DNA from: Chitinophaga pinensis
GTDB lineage: Bacteria; Bacteroidota; Bacteroidia; UKL13-3
Length of the DNA stretch: 10,343 nt
Direction: 5' to 3'
NCBI GenBank assembly: GCA_945875195.1
Contig: CAMCJW010000082.1
Coordinates: 1-10,343, forward strand
Part shown: in pieces, positions 1 through 7,253 of the stretch
Layout: each line of letters begins with the position of its first letter
Numbering within the stretch: the stretch's first letter is position 1
Notes under the pieces: model-generated
What the model was told of the DNA's origin: nothing
Databases searched by the model: none
What the model saw: only the letters and a program-made list of their open reading frames with translations
Made by a program: the position numbers and the translations under genes

Positions 1-158
1 CCCATGTTGGCACTGGTGCTATTATTTTACCAAATATTACCATTGGCAAGTGGTGCAAAATAGGTGCCGGCGCAGTAGTTATAAAAGATATTCCTGATTA
101 TTCAGTGGTGGTTGGTGTTCCAGGAAAAATAATTAAAACTTTAGAATCATATGAATAA
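1..158 (+). CDS. pglD: PglD/NeuD-type sugar O/N-acetyltransferase, C-terminal end (partial)
   Basis: This is the last 51 residues of an acyltransferase whose start lies upstream of the window; the first complete codon begins at base 3. The visible part is left-handed beta-helix hexapeptide repeat (ILPNITIG, then CKIGAGAVVIKDI), followed by the family-typical ending YSVVVGVPGKIIK. In the PglD/NeuD/PerB family this C-terminal domain binds acetyl-CoA and transfers an acetyl group to an amino sugar nucleotide in the cytoplasm. The gene directly downstream is a PglE-like aminotransferase whose ATG overlaps this stop by 8 nt, so the likely reaction is N-acetylation of the UDP-4-amino sugar to UDP-N,N'-diacetylbacillosamine. 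The N-terminal substrate-binding domain is not visible, so a NeuD-like or other sugar acetyltransferase cannot be excluded. Family assignment is secure; the exact substrate is inferred from context. Confidence 0.8.
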   Translation, partial: HVGTGAIILPNITIGKWCKIGAGAVVIKDIPDYSVVVGVPGKIIKTLESYE

Positions 159-1287
159 ACCAAAAATATGGCTCTCTTCTCCTCACATGGGAGGCAAAGA
201 GCAAGAATTTGTAAAAGAAGCTTTTGACACCAATTGGGTTGCCCCATTAGGTCCAAATGTAGATGGATTGGAGCAGGATTTAGTAGCCTACACAAATAGC
301 AAACATGCGGCAGCACTTAGCTCTGGAACTTCTGCTATACATTTATCATTAATTATGCTGGGTGTTGGTCCTGGTGATTTTGTGTTATGCCAGAGCTTTA
401 CATTTAGCGCCTCTGCAAACCCAATTGTATACCAAGGCGCAATTCCAGTATTTATAGATTCCGAAAAGGATACCTGGAACATGAGTCCAGAGTATTTGGA
501 GCAAGCTATTATAGAGCTAATGGCTAAAGGCCAAAAGCCAAAGGCTATGATTCCAGTTCATTTATATGGAGTTCCTGCCAAAATGGAGGAAATAATGTCA
601 ATTGCATCAAAGTATGAAATTCCTGTGATAGAAGATGCTGCAGAGGCTTTAGGTTCAAGCATTGAAGGAAAAGCATGTGGAACCTTTGGGCAACTTGGGG
701 TTTTATCTTTTAATGGAAATAAAATTATCACTACCTCTGGTGGCGGAGCATTGATTTCGGAAAGTGAAGAATACATCAATAAGGCAAGATTTTTGGCAAC
801 TCAAGCCAGAGATAGTGCGCCACATTACCAACACTCGCATATTGGTTATAACTACCGCATGAGTAATATTTGTGCTGGAATAGGAAGAGGACAAATGTTG
901 GTATTGAACGACAGGGTAAACCAAAGACGGAGCAACTTTGAGTTTTATAAAAATAGCTTTGCTAATGTTGAAGGTATTTCTTTCGTAAATGAATTGCCAG
1001 GTTCTTATGCCAATAGGTGGTTAACTTGTATTCTGGTTGATCCATTAAAAACTGGTGGTAAAACTAGAGAAGACATTCGAATTGATTTGGAAAGAGAAAA
1101 TATTGAATGGCGCCCATTATGGAAACCAATGCACTTACAACCAATATTTGAGAAATACCCCTTCTTTGGTGATGGTACATCAGAAAAGCTATTTGAGCAA
1201 GGACTCTGCCTGCCAAGTGGATCAAACCTAACTGAAAGTGATTTGGAGAGAGTATTAGCAGCTATTAAAAAAGTTTTATCAGTATAA
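151..1287 (+). CDS. pglE: UDP-4-amino sugar aminotransferase, PglE-type (DegT/DnrJ/EryC1 family)
   Basis: This is a PLP-dependent aminotransferase of 378 aa, close to the family's usual 380-390. It should convert a UDP-4-keto-6-deoxy-GlcNAc to the 4-amino sugar using glutamate. Sequence signs: SPHMGG near the N-terminus (residues 10-15), NWVAPLG (28-34), SSGTSAIHLS (57-66) for phosphate binding, EDAAEALGS (161-169) with the cofactor Asp162, and SFNGNKIITTSGGG (186-199) with Lys191 as the Schiff-base lysine. GYNYRMSN (232-239), EWRPLWKPMH (319-328) and LCLPSG (352-357) also match, as recalled, Campylobacter PglE. The ATG at 151 overlaps the pglD stop, which suggests translational coupling, and there is no Shine-Dalgarno motif. 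The 4,6-dehydratase (PglF-type) needed before it is not in the window and would be expected upstream. The gene looks intact. Confidence 0.88.
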   Translation: MNKPKIWLSSPHMGGKEQEFVKEAFDTNWVAPLGPNVDGLEQDLVAYTNSKHAAALSSGTSAIHLSLIMLGVGPGDFVLCQSFTFSASANPIVYQGAIPVFIDSEKDTWNMSPEYLEQAIIELMAKGQKPKAMIPVHLYGVPAKMEEIMSIASKYEIPVIEDAAEALGSSIEGKACGTFGQLGVLSFNGNKIITTSGGGALISESEEYINKARFLATQARDSAPHYQHSHIGYNYRMSNICAGIGRGQMLVLNDRVNQRRSNFEFYKNSFANVEGISFVNELPGSYANRWLTCILVDPLKTGGKTREDIRIDLERENIEWRPLWKPMHLQPIFEKYPFFGDGTSEKLFEQGLCLPSGSNLTESDLERVLAAIKKVLSV

Positions 1288-1290
1288 ACT

Positions 1291-2751
1291 GTGCTATTTA
1301 ATTCCTACGAATTCCTAATATTCCTTCCAATCGTATTTATACTGTATTGGTTTGTATTTAACAAGAAATTATCTGTTCAAAATAGTTTAATACTCGTTGC
1401 CAGTTATTTTTTTTATGGCTGGTGGAGTTGGAAATTTATGGGCTTGTTAATGGCAAGTACCATGTTGGATTATTTTTATGGATTTTGGGTAGCATCTCCT
1501 GAGAGAAAGAAAGCAAAGTTTTTTTTATGGCTTAGTATCATAAATAACCTTGGTATTTTAGCTGTTTTTAAATATTACAATTTCTTCGCTGTTCAGTTTC
1601 AACAAGGATTTGAATCCATCGGAATTCAGACAAACCCTCTGTTTCTTGAAGTTGCGTTACCTGTGGGTATTTCATTTTACACATTCCATGGTATGTCTTA
1701 TGTGTTTGATATTTACAGAGGAAGTCAGAAACCAATTAAGAGCTTAATAGACTATGCTGTCTTCGTTAGCTTTTTTCCGCTATTGGTTGCTGGACCAATA
1801 GAAAGAGCTAATCACTTATTGCCTCAAGTTCAAAAAAGAAGAATATTTAATTTGGCTCAGGCTGTAATTGGTTGTAGACTCATATTATGGGGTATATTTA
1901 AGAAAATAGTAATTGCAGACAACAGTGCCTACTTTGCAAATGAGATTTTTAATAATTATGAAATTTACAATGGAAGTGCTATGTTTTTGGGTGTTTTGTT
2001 TTTTACCATTCAAATTTATGGTGATTTCTCAGGCTATTCAGATATTGCCCTTGGTGCTGCAAAATTGTTTGGATTTGATTTGTTAATTAACTTTCGATTT
2101 CCATATTTCTCAAGAGATTTAGGTGAATTTTGGAAGCGCTGGCACATTTCATTGTCCTCTTGGTTCAGGGATTATTTATACATTCCTTTGGGGGGTTCTA
2201 AAGAAGGAAAATATAAAGCAATTAGGAATACATTTATCATTTTTCTAGTAAGTGGATTTTGGCACGGAGCCAGTTGGAATTTTATTGTTTGGGGGTTTGC
2301 TCATGCTTGTGGGTTTTTACCCCTTTTGCTATTAAATAGAAGTAAACAAAATACCACAGACTCAATTGCACAAAATTCAATTTTTCCTTCATTGAGAGAA
2401 TTATTTGGATTGATTTCAACTTTTCTTTTTGTGATGTTTTGTTGGGTGTTTTTTAGAGCCCCAGATTTGGTTATATCCATAGATATTTTAAGTAGAATTT
2501 TCAGTTCAAGTTTGTTTCAGTTGCCTAATTTAAAATTTGATAATACGGAGGTATTGCAGCTTTTCCATTTAGTTATTTCTACAGTATTTTTAATATTTTT
2601 TGAATGGATGTCTCGTAAAACAAATTCTAGTGTAGCCTTTTTTAACTTGATAAAATTAAAATGGCTTAGGTGGTTAATTTATTTGTTATTAATTGTATTT
2701 GTGATTTATTTTAAAGGTACTCCAGTTGAGTTTATTTATTTTGCATTTTAA
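1291..2751 (+). CDS. MBOAT-family membrane O-acyltransferase (AlgI/DltB-like)
   Basis: This is a polytopic membrane protein of 486 aa, the usual MBOAT size, with about ten hydrophobic segments. Family marks are the N-terminus MLFNSYEFLIFLP, LPVGISFYTFHGMSYVFD (123-140), PLLVAGPIERA (163-173), WKRWHISLSSWFRDYLY (281-297) with His285, and SGFWHGASWNFIVWG (321-335) with His325, the presumed catalytic histidine. Members pass an acyl group, usually acetyl, across the membrane for O-acylation of an exported polysaccharide. The start is a GTG only 3 nt after the pglE stop; it is preferred because it restores the canonical MLFNS start. The stop overlaps the next ATG by one base (TAATG). The next gene is an SGNH-like anchored protein, matching the AlgI plus AlgJ/AlgX and DltB plus DltD arrangement. 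The acceptor glycan is unknown. Confidence 0.9.
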   Translation: MLFNSYEFLIFLPIVFILYWFVFNKKLSVQNSLILVASYFFYGWWSWKFMGLLMASTMLDYFYGFWVASPERKKAKFFLWLSIINNLGILAVFKYYNFFAVQFQQGFESIGIQTNPLFLEVALPVGISFYTFHGMSYVFDIYRGSQKPIKSLIDYAVFVSFFPLLVAGPIERANHLLPQVQKRRIFNLAQAVIGCRLILWGIFKKIVIADNSAYFANEIFNNYEIYNGSAMFLGVLFFTIQIYGDFSGYSDIALGAAKLFGFDLLINFRFPYFSRDLGEFWKRWHISLSSWFRDYLYIPLGGSKEGKYKAIRNTFIIFLVSGFWHGASWNFIVWGFAHACGFLPLLLLNRSKQNTTDSIAQNSIFPSLRELFGLISTFLFVMFCWVFFRAPDLVISIDILSRIFSSSLFQLPNLKFDNTEVLQLFHLVISTVFLIFFEWMSRKTNSSVAFFNLIKLKWLRWLIYLLLIVFVIYFKGTPVEFIYFAF

Positions 2752-3632
2752 TGAGATCTTTTTTTAAATATTTATTAACCTTCTCTCTGGTCTTATGCCT
2801 ATTTCTGTGGCTAGCAACAATTATTTCAAATCAAATTTATCAATTAAGTCTGCCAAAAAATTCCGAAATTTCTGTTTTGGTTTTAGGCGATTCACACGCT
2901 CAAAGTGGTATAAATATTGATAGCAGAGTTAATAATTCTTTGAACCTAGCTGCCTCAGCCGAATCATTTTATTTTTGTCATCAAAAGCTACAATATTTTA
3001 TTGCCAAGAAAGTAAAAGTGGAGAGTGTAATTTTGGCAGTTGGCCCTCATAGTCTTTCAAAATCATTGGATTCAAAATGGTTATTTGATGAATTGAATTT
3101 TATTGAAAAATTGAGGAGCTATTGGCCTTTGATAAACGTTTCATCAATTGGCGAGTATATTACTAATGTTCATTTTTCAAGAAGAGTTTATTTTGAATTG
3201 ATACCTGAATTATTATACCAAAATTTTTATACAATTGAACGATTTGTTTTACTAGGTAAATCACCATTCATTGGTGGTTATACAGAAAGTGAGAATAACA
3301 ATAAGATTAAATTAGTACCCGAAGTTTCCGATTCAATAAACAAGAAATTAACTCCTGAAGGTGCAGCTATCTCAGAATTGCAATTATTTTACCTCAATAA
3401 AATTGTTCAACTTTGTAATGAAAATAGGGTAAAATTGATTGTGGTAAATACCCCATTATTTAATGGCACCAAATTAGAGAACTTACAAAAGGTTAAAGGT
3501 GATTATGAGGTTTTTGATTATGGTGATTTGTTTAAAAATGATACCAGATTATTTGCTGATTTTGTTCATTTAAACGGAAATGGAGCAGAAATATTCAGTG
3601 ATACCTTAGTTAATAAACTAAATCTAAAATAA
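2751..3632 (+). CDS. Membrane-anchored SGNH-hydrolase-like protein, probable partner of the MBOAT
   Basis: This 293-aa protein has one N-terminal membrane segment (about residues 8-26) and a domain expected to face the periplasm. The SGNH signs are LVLGDSHAQSG (43-53), with Ser48 in the block I GDSH, and a C-terminal DFVHLNGNGAE with Asp270 and His273 forming the DxxH pair. A middle block ILAVGPHS (about 93-100) precedes a less conserved region. AlgJ/AlgX- and DltD-like proteins of this type take the acyl group from an MBOAT and place it on the exported polymer, or act as esterases. The 1-nt overlap with the MBOAT stop argues for coupled translation and a shared task. I do not recognise a closer subfamily, and the assignment rests on the two motifs, the anchor and the neighbour. 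It appears to be the last gene of the operon. Confidence 0.78.
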   Translation: MRSFFKYLLTFSLVLCLFLWLATIISNQIYQLSLPKNSEISVLVLGDSHAQSGINIDSRVNNSLNLAASAESFYFCHQKLQYFIAKKVKVESVILAVGPHSLSKSLDSKWLFDELNFIEKLRSYWPLINVSSIGEYITNVHFSRRVYFELIPELLYQNFYTIERFVLLGKSPFIGGYTESENNNKIKLVPEVSDSINKKLTPEGAAISELQLFYLNKIVQLCNENRVKLIVVNTPLFNGTKLENLQKVKGDYEVFDYGDLFKNDTRLFADFVHLNGNGAEIFSDTLVNKLNLK

Positions 3633-3918
3633 GGTTAGTTTTATATTTTTTTGATTGACCAAAATAGTATCCCAATGTTTCAAAATTCCTGATTTGTTTA
3701 ATCAAGCAATATCATTTATTTAGATTGATAAATATTTTTTGAAGCTTATCATTTATCCGATTAACACTTCATCATAAAACTTAAAAACACCTACAGGCTG
3801 AAAAATTATTGTTCTGGCCATAAGCTCGGGCCCATAGGAACCGGGCTTTTTTTTTATAAATATGTTATGAAATATAATCATATCCCATTTTTCATATCAA
3901 TACATTGAGAGAAGGCTG
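3633..3918. other. Non-coding spacer between the acylation operon and the ATPase island
   Basis: This 286-bp AT-rich spacer shows no convincing coding frame. Its clearest element is the intrinsic terminator at 3823-3855. The sequence TATCATTTAT occurs twice (about 3708 and 3748), which may be chance in such AT-rich DNA. No TAnnTTTG promoter box is visible between the terminator and the small ORF at 3919, so the promoter of the ATPase island is not identified. Confidence 0.5.
3823..3855 (+). terminator. Rho-independent terminator after the MBOAT/SGNH operon
   Basis: AGCTCGG (3823-3829) pairs with CCGGGCT (3841-3847), with one G-U pair, around an 11-nt loop. A run of nine T (3847-3855) follows immediately on the + strand. 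It lies 190 bp after the last gene of region 1 and before the next + strand ORF, so it probably closes the upstream operon. Confidence 0.88.
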
Positions 3919-4086
3919 ATGTATAGCAAAACTAAAAGTGAAGAACTAATCCCGGTGCAGCGGGAGAAGATTAAAAATGATCCATTTCACAGCACATCCC
4001 TTGCTAAATTGAAAATATCTCCTATCTTTGTTATTGTAATCTGTATTACGGTAATTTTTATTACGATAATTTATGAAGTTTTATAA
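3919..4086 (+). CDS. Small single-pass membrane protein, hypothetical
   Basis: This is a 55-codon ORF of unrecognised family. It has a charged N-terminal part (residues 1-32, several Lys/Glu) followed by one strongly hydrophobic helix (about 34-52, FVIVICITVIFITII) and a very short tail, the layout of a tail-anchored protein. AGAAGG lies just 3 nt before the ATG, purine-rich but closer than an ideal ribosome-binding site. Its last 14 bases overlap the start of the ATPase gene (the sequence ATGAAGTTTTATAA holds the ATPase start and this stop), a layout typical of translational coupling. That overlap and the clean charged/hydrophobic division are the main arguments that it is real. It could be a membrane partner of the ATPase. 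A chance ORF cannot be ruled out. Confidence 0.5.
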   Translation: MYSKTKSEELIPVQREKIKNDPFHSTSLAKLKISPIFVIVICITVIFITIIYEVL

Positions 4087-5383
4087 TAGAGACCAAGAGT
4101 TGGCCTTATTGAGTAAGATTGAGGAAACTTCTATGGAGTTTGCTCAAATGACATTTGTGGTAGGGCGCAGGAGAATTGGGAAAACGAGTCTACTACTAGA
4201 GGCTTATAAGAAGCACAATTGCTTGTATTTTTTTGTAGCTAAGAAAAACGAAGCATTGCTTTGCATGGAGTTTGTGGAGGAAGTAAAGCAGAAATTGCAG
4301 GTGCCTATTTTTGGTGAAATAAAAACTTTTAAAGCACTTTTTGGATTTTTGATGGAATTATCGAAGAGTCGGCATTTTATTCTGATCATAGATGAATTTC
4401 AGGATTTTAATACGGTTAATGCTTCGGTTTTTTCTGATATGCAGCATGCTTGGGATAGTCACAAGCAAGAGAGTAAAATTAACTTGATTTTATGTGGTTC
4501 TGTGTATTCGATGATGATGCGAATATTTGAAAATGCGAAGGAGCCGCTCTTTGGTAGGGCAACGCAAAGGATATATTTAAAAGCATTTGATATTGTAACA
4601 TTGAAGCAAATTGTTAAAGATAATTACTCAGATTTTACACCTGAGGATATACTGGCATTTTACTTATTTACTGGTGGTGTGGCCAAATATGTTGAGCTTT
4701 TGGTTCAAAATAGAGCATTTACCAAGCAGGCAATTTTAGCTGAAATGTTGGGAGAGCACTCCATTTTTTTGGAGGAAGGGAAAAATGTTTTGATTGATGA
4801 GTTTGGAAAAGATTACCTGAATTATTTTTCTATTCTGTCGCTTATTGCCTCGGGTAAAACATCACGGGTAGAAATTGAGTCGATTATGGAAATTGAAACG
4901 GGTGGATTTTTAGACCGTTTGGAAAAGGAGTATGGTTTAATTGTAAAAATTCGTCCCATTTTTGCGAAATTAAATAGTCGCAAACTAAAGTATTCAATTT
5001 CAGATAATTTTTTAAGTTTTTGGTTTCGATTTATCTATAAACACCGGAGTGCCCTGGAGGCTGGAAACCTTGACTATTTAAATGAGATAATAGCTAGAGA
5101 TTACAATACCTATAGCGGAAAAATTTTAGAAAAGTATTTTATTGAAAAATTAAAAATGGAGAAAAAGTATAACACCATAGGTACCTATTGGGAGCGGGGT
5201 AATGAAAATGAAATTGATATTGTTGCGGTGAACGACATTGAAAAAGTTATTTTGTTTGCAGAGGTTAAGCGAAATAAAAGCAGTATAAGCATGGGAAAAT
5301 TGATAGAAAAATCTGCGAGATTGCTAGATGGATTTAAAGATTATAAGGCCATTTATGTTGGGTATGGATTGGAGGATTTGTAA
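4073..5383 (+). CDS. AAA+ ATPase with C-terminal DUF234 / PD-(D/E)XK-like domain
   Basis: This 436-aa protein has the layout of the archaeal-type ATPase family (AAA/STAND-related, PF01637) with a DUF234-like end. The N-terminal FYNRDQELALL (3-13) is the typical lead-in. Walker A is GRRRIGKTSL (31-40), Walker B is ILIIDEFQDF (103-112) with Asp107/Glu108, a sensor-1-like segment is ILCGSVYSMM (139-148), and PLFGRA (158-163) is also typical. The middle (about 175-300) looks like a lid and winged-helix region. The C-terminal part has GNENEIDIVAV (376-386), with Asp382, and LFAEVKRNK (394-402), with Glu397 and Lys399, fitting a PD-(D/E)XK nuclease core. The biological role of such proteins is poorly known; some are thought to belong to mobile or defence-type modules. 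The start overlaps the small membrane ORF upstream. It interrupts two glycan modules and looks like an insertion unrelated to sugar synthesis. Confidence 0.85.
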   Translation: MKFYNRDQELALLSKIEETSMEFAQMTFVVGRRRIGKTSLLLEAYKKHNCLYFFVAKKNEALLCMEFVEEVKQKLQVPIFGEIKTFKALFGFLMELSKSRHFILIIDEFQDFNTVNASVFSDMQHAWDSHKQESKINLILCGSVYSMMMRIFENAKEPLFGRATQRIYLKAFDIVTLKQIVKDNYSDFTPEDILAFYLFTGGVAKYVELLVQNRAFTKQAILAEMLGEHSIFLEEGKNVLIDEFGKDYLNYFSILSLIASGKTSRVEIESIMEIETGGFLDRLEKEYGLIVKIRPIFAKLNSRKLKYSISDNFLSFWFRFIYKHRSALEAGNLDYLNEIIARDYNTYSGKILEKYFIEKLKMEKKYNTIGTYWERGNENEIDIVAVNDIEKVILFAEVKRNKSSISMGKLIEKSARLLDGFKDYKAIYVGYGLEDL

Positions 5384-5406
5384 CTCATAATTTTCCCCTA
5401 AATTTG
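5377..5406 (+). promoter_or_regulatory. Bacteroidota-type promoter candidate for the wlb module
   Basis: TTTG (5377-5380) is followed after 18 nt by TAAATTTG (5399-5406), a full match to the Bacteroidota -33/-7 consensus TTTG...TAnnTTTG. The predicted transcript would start only a few bases before the wlbA ATG at 5418, so the leader would be very short. The upstream box overlaps the last codons of the ATPase gene. Judged by eye only. Confidence 0.45.
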
Positions 5407-5417
5407 ACCTTAAAATA

Positions 5418-6470
5418 ATGACCAAACTAAAATTCACCGTTATAGGCCTCGGGCACATAGGCAAGCGTCATGCCGCTATAATAAATACTATTCCTAATGC
5501 GGAGTTGAAAATAGTAGTAAGGAAGAGTGAAGAGGTAAGAATGAAGAGTGAAGAATTACCTCCAGATTCAAAACATTTAACTCTTAATTCTTCACTCTTA
5601 CCTCTTAATTCTCCACTCTTACCTCTTAATTCTTCACTCTTACCTCTTAACTCAATGGCAGCTATCTGCACCCCAAACAATCTCCACTGCGCACAAGCCA
5701 TTGAATGGATGCAAAAAGGCTACGATGTAATCATTGAAAAGCCGATGGGTTTGAATGCTGAGGAGTGCAGGGAAGTGATTGAGGTGGCAAGAAAATTAAA
5801 TAGAAATGTATTTTGTGTAATGCAGAATAGGTACTCGCCACCAAGTAAATGGTTGAAAGAATTGATTGGTTCAGGCCGATTGGGAAAGATATACAGCGTG
5901 CAGGTAAATTGCTTGTGGAACAGGAATATGGCATACTATGTGCAGAGCAAATGGAAGGGTAAATTGGCGCAGGATGGCGGCACTTTGTTTACGCAGTTTA
6001 GTCATTTTGTAGATACCGTGCTTTGGTTATTTGGCGACATTAAACCTACCTATGCGCGGTTCCATAATTTTAACCATCCCGAAATTGAATTTGAAGACAG
6101 TGGGTATTTTGATTTTGAGATACTAAGTGGTGGAGTGGGTACGTTTACTTACAGCACTTCGGCGCATGAGCAAAACTTGGAAAGCAGTATTACCATTTTG
6201 GCTGAGCATGGCAGTGTAAAAGTAGGTGGGCAATACATGGATGAAGTATTGGCTTGTAATGTAAAAGGTTATACCATGCCAAGCTTAAGTCCAACCCTGC
6301 CTCCAAATGATTACGGCACATACAAAGGGAGCGCCAGCAATCATGCATTTGTATATGCTAATGTTGTGGATGTATTGAATGGGAATGCTAAGATAGATTG
6401 TACGCCGGAGGAGGGTTTGAGAGTAGTGGAGGTGATTGAGGAGGTTTATAAATATAGAGTTAAGAGGTAA
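5418..6470 (+). CDS. wlbA: UDP-GlcNAc-uronate 3-dehydrogenase, WlbA/WbpB-type (Gfo/Idh/MocA), with in-frame repeat insert
   Basis: This is an NAD-dependent oxidoreductase of the Gfo/Idh/MocA family, 350 aa. In the WlbA/WbpB reaction it oxidises C3 of UDP-N-acetylglucosaminuronate so that the aminotransferase can act. It shows a Rossmann loop GLGHIGKRHA (10-19), AICTPNNLH (82-90), IIEKPMG (105-111) with Lys108, GGTLFTQFSHFVD (187-199) with His196 and Asp199, and SNHAF (307-311). Assignment as WlbA/WbpB is supported by wlbB and wlbC downstream. Residues 36-79 are not typical family sequence: they are encoded by heptanucleotide repeats (KSEE then three LNSSLLP/LNSPLLP units) and sit where the second Rossmann strand-helix unit is expected. 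They appear to have replaced or overgrown normal sequence, so activity is uncertain. The last residues (RVKR) and the stop are also encoded by repeat DNA. A promoter candidate lies just upstream. Confidence 0.82.
   Translation: MTKLKFTVIGLGHIGKRHAAIINTIPNAELKIVVRKSEEVRMKSEELPPDSKHLTLNSSLLPLNSPLLPLNSSLLPLNSMAAICTPNNLHCAQAIEWMQKGYDVIIEKPMGLNAEECREVIEVARKLNRNVFCVMQNRYSPPSKWLKELIGSGRLGKIYSVQVNCLWNRNMAYYVQSKWKGKLAQDGGTLFTQFSHFVDTVLWLFGDIKPTYARFHNFNHPEIEFEDSGYFDFEILSGGVGTFTYSTSAHEQNLESSITILAEHGSVKVGGQYMDEVLACNVKGYTMPSLSPTLPPNDYGTYKGSASNHAFVYANVVDVLNGNAKIDCTPEEGLRVVEVIEEVYKYRVKR
5525..5654. repeat. Heptanucleotide inverted-repeat insert inside wlbA
   Basis: The left arm (5525-5558) consists of five heptads of the types GAGTGAA, GAGGTAA, GAATGAA and GAATTA. 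After a spacer of about 21 bp, the right arm (5580-5654) holds complementary heptads in three near-identical 21-bp units starting at 5581, 5602 and 5623, plus a partial fourth. One substitution distinguishes the middle unit. The whole insert is open in the wlbA frame and encodes KSEE-type residues on the left and LNSSLLP-type residues on the right. The arms can pair imperfectly in DNA or mRNA. Confidence 0.9.
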
Positions 6471-6625
6471 GAGTGAAGAGGTAAGAGTGAAGAATTAAGA
6501 GTGAAGAATTAAGAATTAAGAATTAAGAATTAAGAATTAAGAATTAAGAGTGAAGAATTAAGAGTGAAGAATTAAGAGTGAAGAATTAAGAGTGTTAATT
6601 ACTCTTCATTCTTAACTCTTACCTC
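6457..6625. repeat. Intergenic heptanucleotide array with inverted arm (wlbA-wlbB)
   Basis: Nineteen complete heptads run from 6457 to 6589, all of them GAGTTAA, GAGGTAA, GAGTGAA or GAATTAA, including six consecutive GAATTAA copies (6506-6547). A complementary arm follows at 6597-6625 (TTCATTC, TTAACTC, TTACCTC). The outer ends pair as a long imperfect hairpin. The array starts inside the last codons of wlbA, supplies its TAA stop in the second heptad, and ends 13 bp before the wlbB start. Confidence 0.92.
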
Positions 6626-6638
6626 AAAAAAATAAACT

Positions 6639-7214
6639 ATGAAAGAATATTACGCGCATGAAACGGCGGTTATTGATGAGGGATGTAACATTGGTGCTGG
6701 AACGAAAATCTGGCATTTTAGTCATGTTATGCCTGATTGTATAATTGGCGAGAATTGCAATATTGGGCAGAATGTTGTGGTATCGCCAGGTGTGGTTTTG
6801 GGGAGGAATGTGAAGGTGCAGAACAATGTAAGTATTTATACTGGGGTGATTTGTGAGGATGATGTGTTTCTTGGTCCGAGTATGGTGTTTACGAATGTGA
6901 TTAATCCTAGGAGTGCTTTATCGAGGAAGGAAGAATACAAGCAAACGATAGTGAGAAAAGGCGCAAGCATTGGAGCCAATGCAACAATCGTTTGTGGCAA
7001 TAAGATAGCACAATATGCCATGATAGGAGCAGGAGCGGTAATAACAAAACCGGTTTTAGCTTATGCGCTTGTTGTAGGTAATCCGGCAAGGCAGATTGGT
7101 TGGGTGAGTGAATATGGACATAGGCTAGCGTTTAATGAAGAGGGGATAGCAATTTGTCCAGAAACAAAAGATAAATACAGGATACTGGATAATGTTGTAT
7201 TTAAAGTAGAGTGA
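6639..7214 (+). CDS. wlbB: UDP-3-amino-GlcNAc-uronate N-acetyltransferase, WlbB/WbpD-type
   Basis: This is a 191-aa left-handed beta-helix (hexapeptide repeat) acetyltransferase. In the WlbB/WbpD reaction it uses acetyl-CoA to acetylate the 3-amino group of UDP-2-acetamido-3-amino-glucuronate in the cytoplasm, giving the 2,3-diacetamido sugar. Family signs: YYAHETAVID (4-13), IGAGTKIWHFSHV (18-30), QNVVVSPGVVLG (44-55), VQNNVSIYTGV (60-70), FTNVINPR (84-91), IGANATIVCG (111-120), IGAGAVITKPV (129-139) and VVGNPARQIGWVSEYG (145-160). These closely match the WlbB/WbpD pattern, including the C-terminal WVSEYG segment. It lies between wlbA and wlbC. The final Glu and the TGA stop fall inside a heptad (GAGTGAA at 7209), so the original C-terminus may have been altered by the repeat. 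The main domain is intact. Confidence 0.9.
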   Translation: MKEYYAHETAVIDEGCNIGAGTKIWHFSHVMPDCIIGENCNIGQNVVVSPGVVLGRNVKVQNNVSIYTGVICEDDVFLGPSMVFTNVINPRSALSRKEEYKQTIVRKGASIGANATIVCGNKIAQYAMIGAGAVITKPVLAYALVVGNPARQIGWVSEYGHRLAFNEEGIAICPETKDKYRILDNVVFKVE

Positions 7215-7243
7215 AGAGGTAAGAGTTATGAATTAAGAGTTTA
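7209..7243. repeat. Heptanucleotide repeat, left flank of the four-helix-bundle pseudogene
   Basis: Five heptads in register (GAGTGAA, GAGGTAA, GAGTTAT, GAATTAA, GAGTTTA) start inside the final codons of wlbB and provide its TGA stop. They are an imperfect inverted copy of the block at 7630-7670, and the pair brackets the decayed gene between them. Confidence 0.85.
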
Positions 7244-7253
7244 GATTTGTTTT

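Noticed and set aside
3615..3641. AAACTAA/TTAGTTT hairpin followed by a T-rich stretch at the end of the SGNH gene
   Set aside because: The stem is AT-only apart from one pair, has a 13-nt loop and overlaps coding sequence. The terminator at 3823-3855 is far stronger.
5468..5701. Minus-strand ORF with LRGKSEE repeats
   Set aside because: It is the reverse reading of the heptanucleotide insert in wlbA. Repeat openness on both strands explains it.
6457..6625. Regularly spaced repeats resembling a CRISPR array
   Set aside because: The repeats are 7-bp tandem units with no unique spacers, and no cas-like gene is present.
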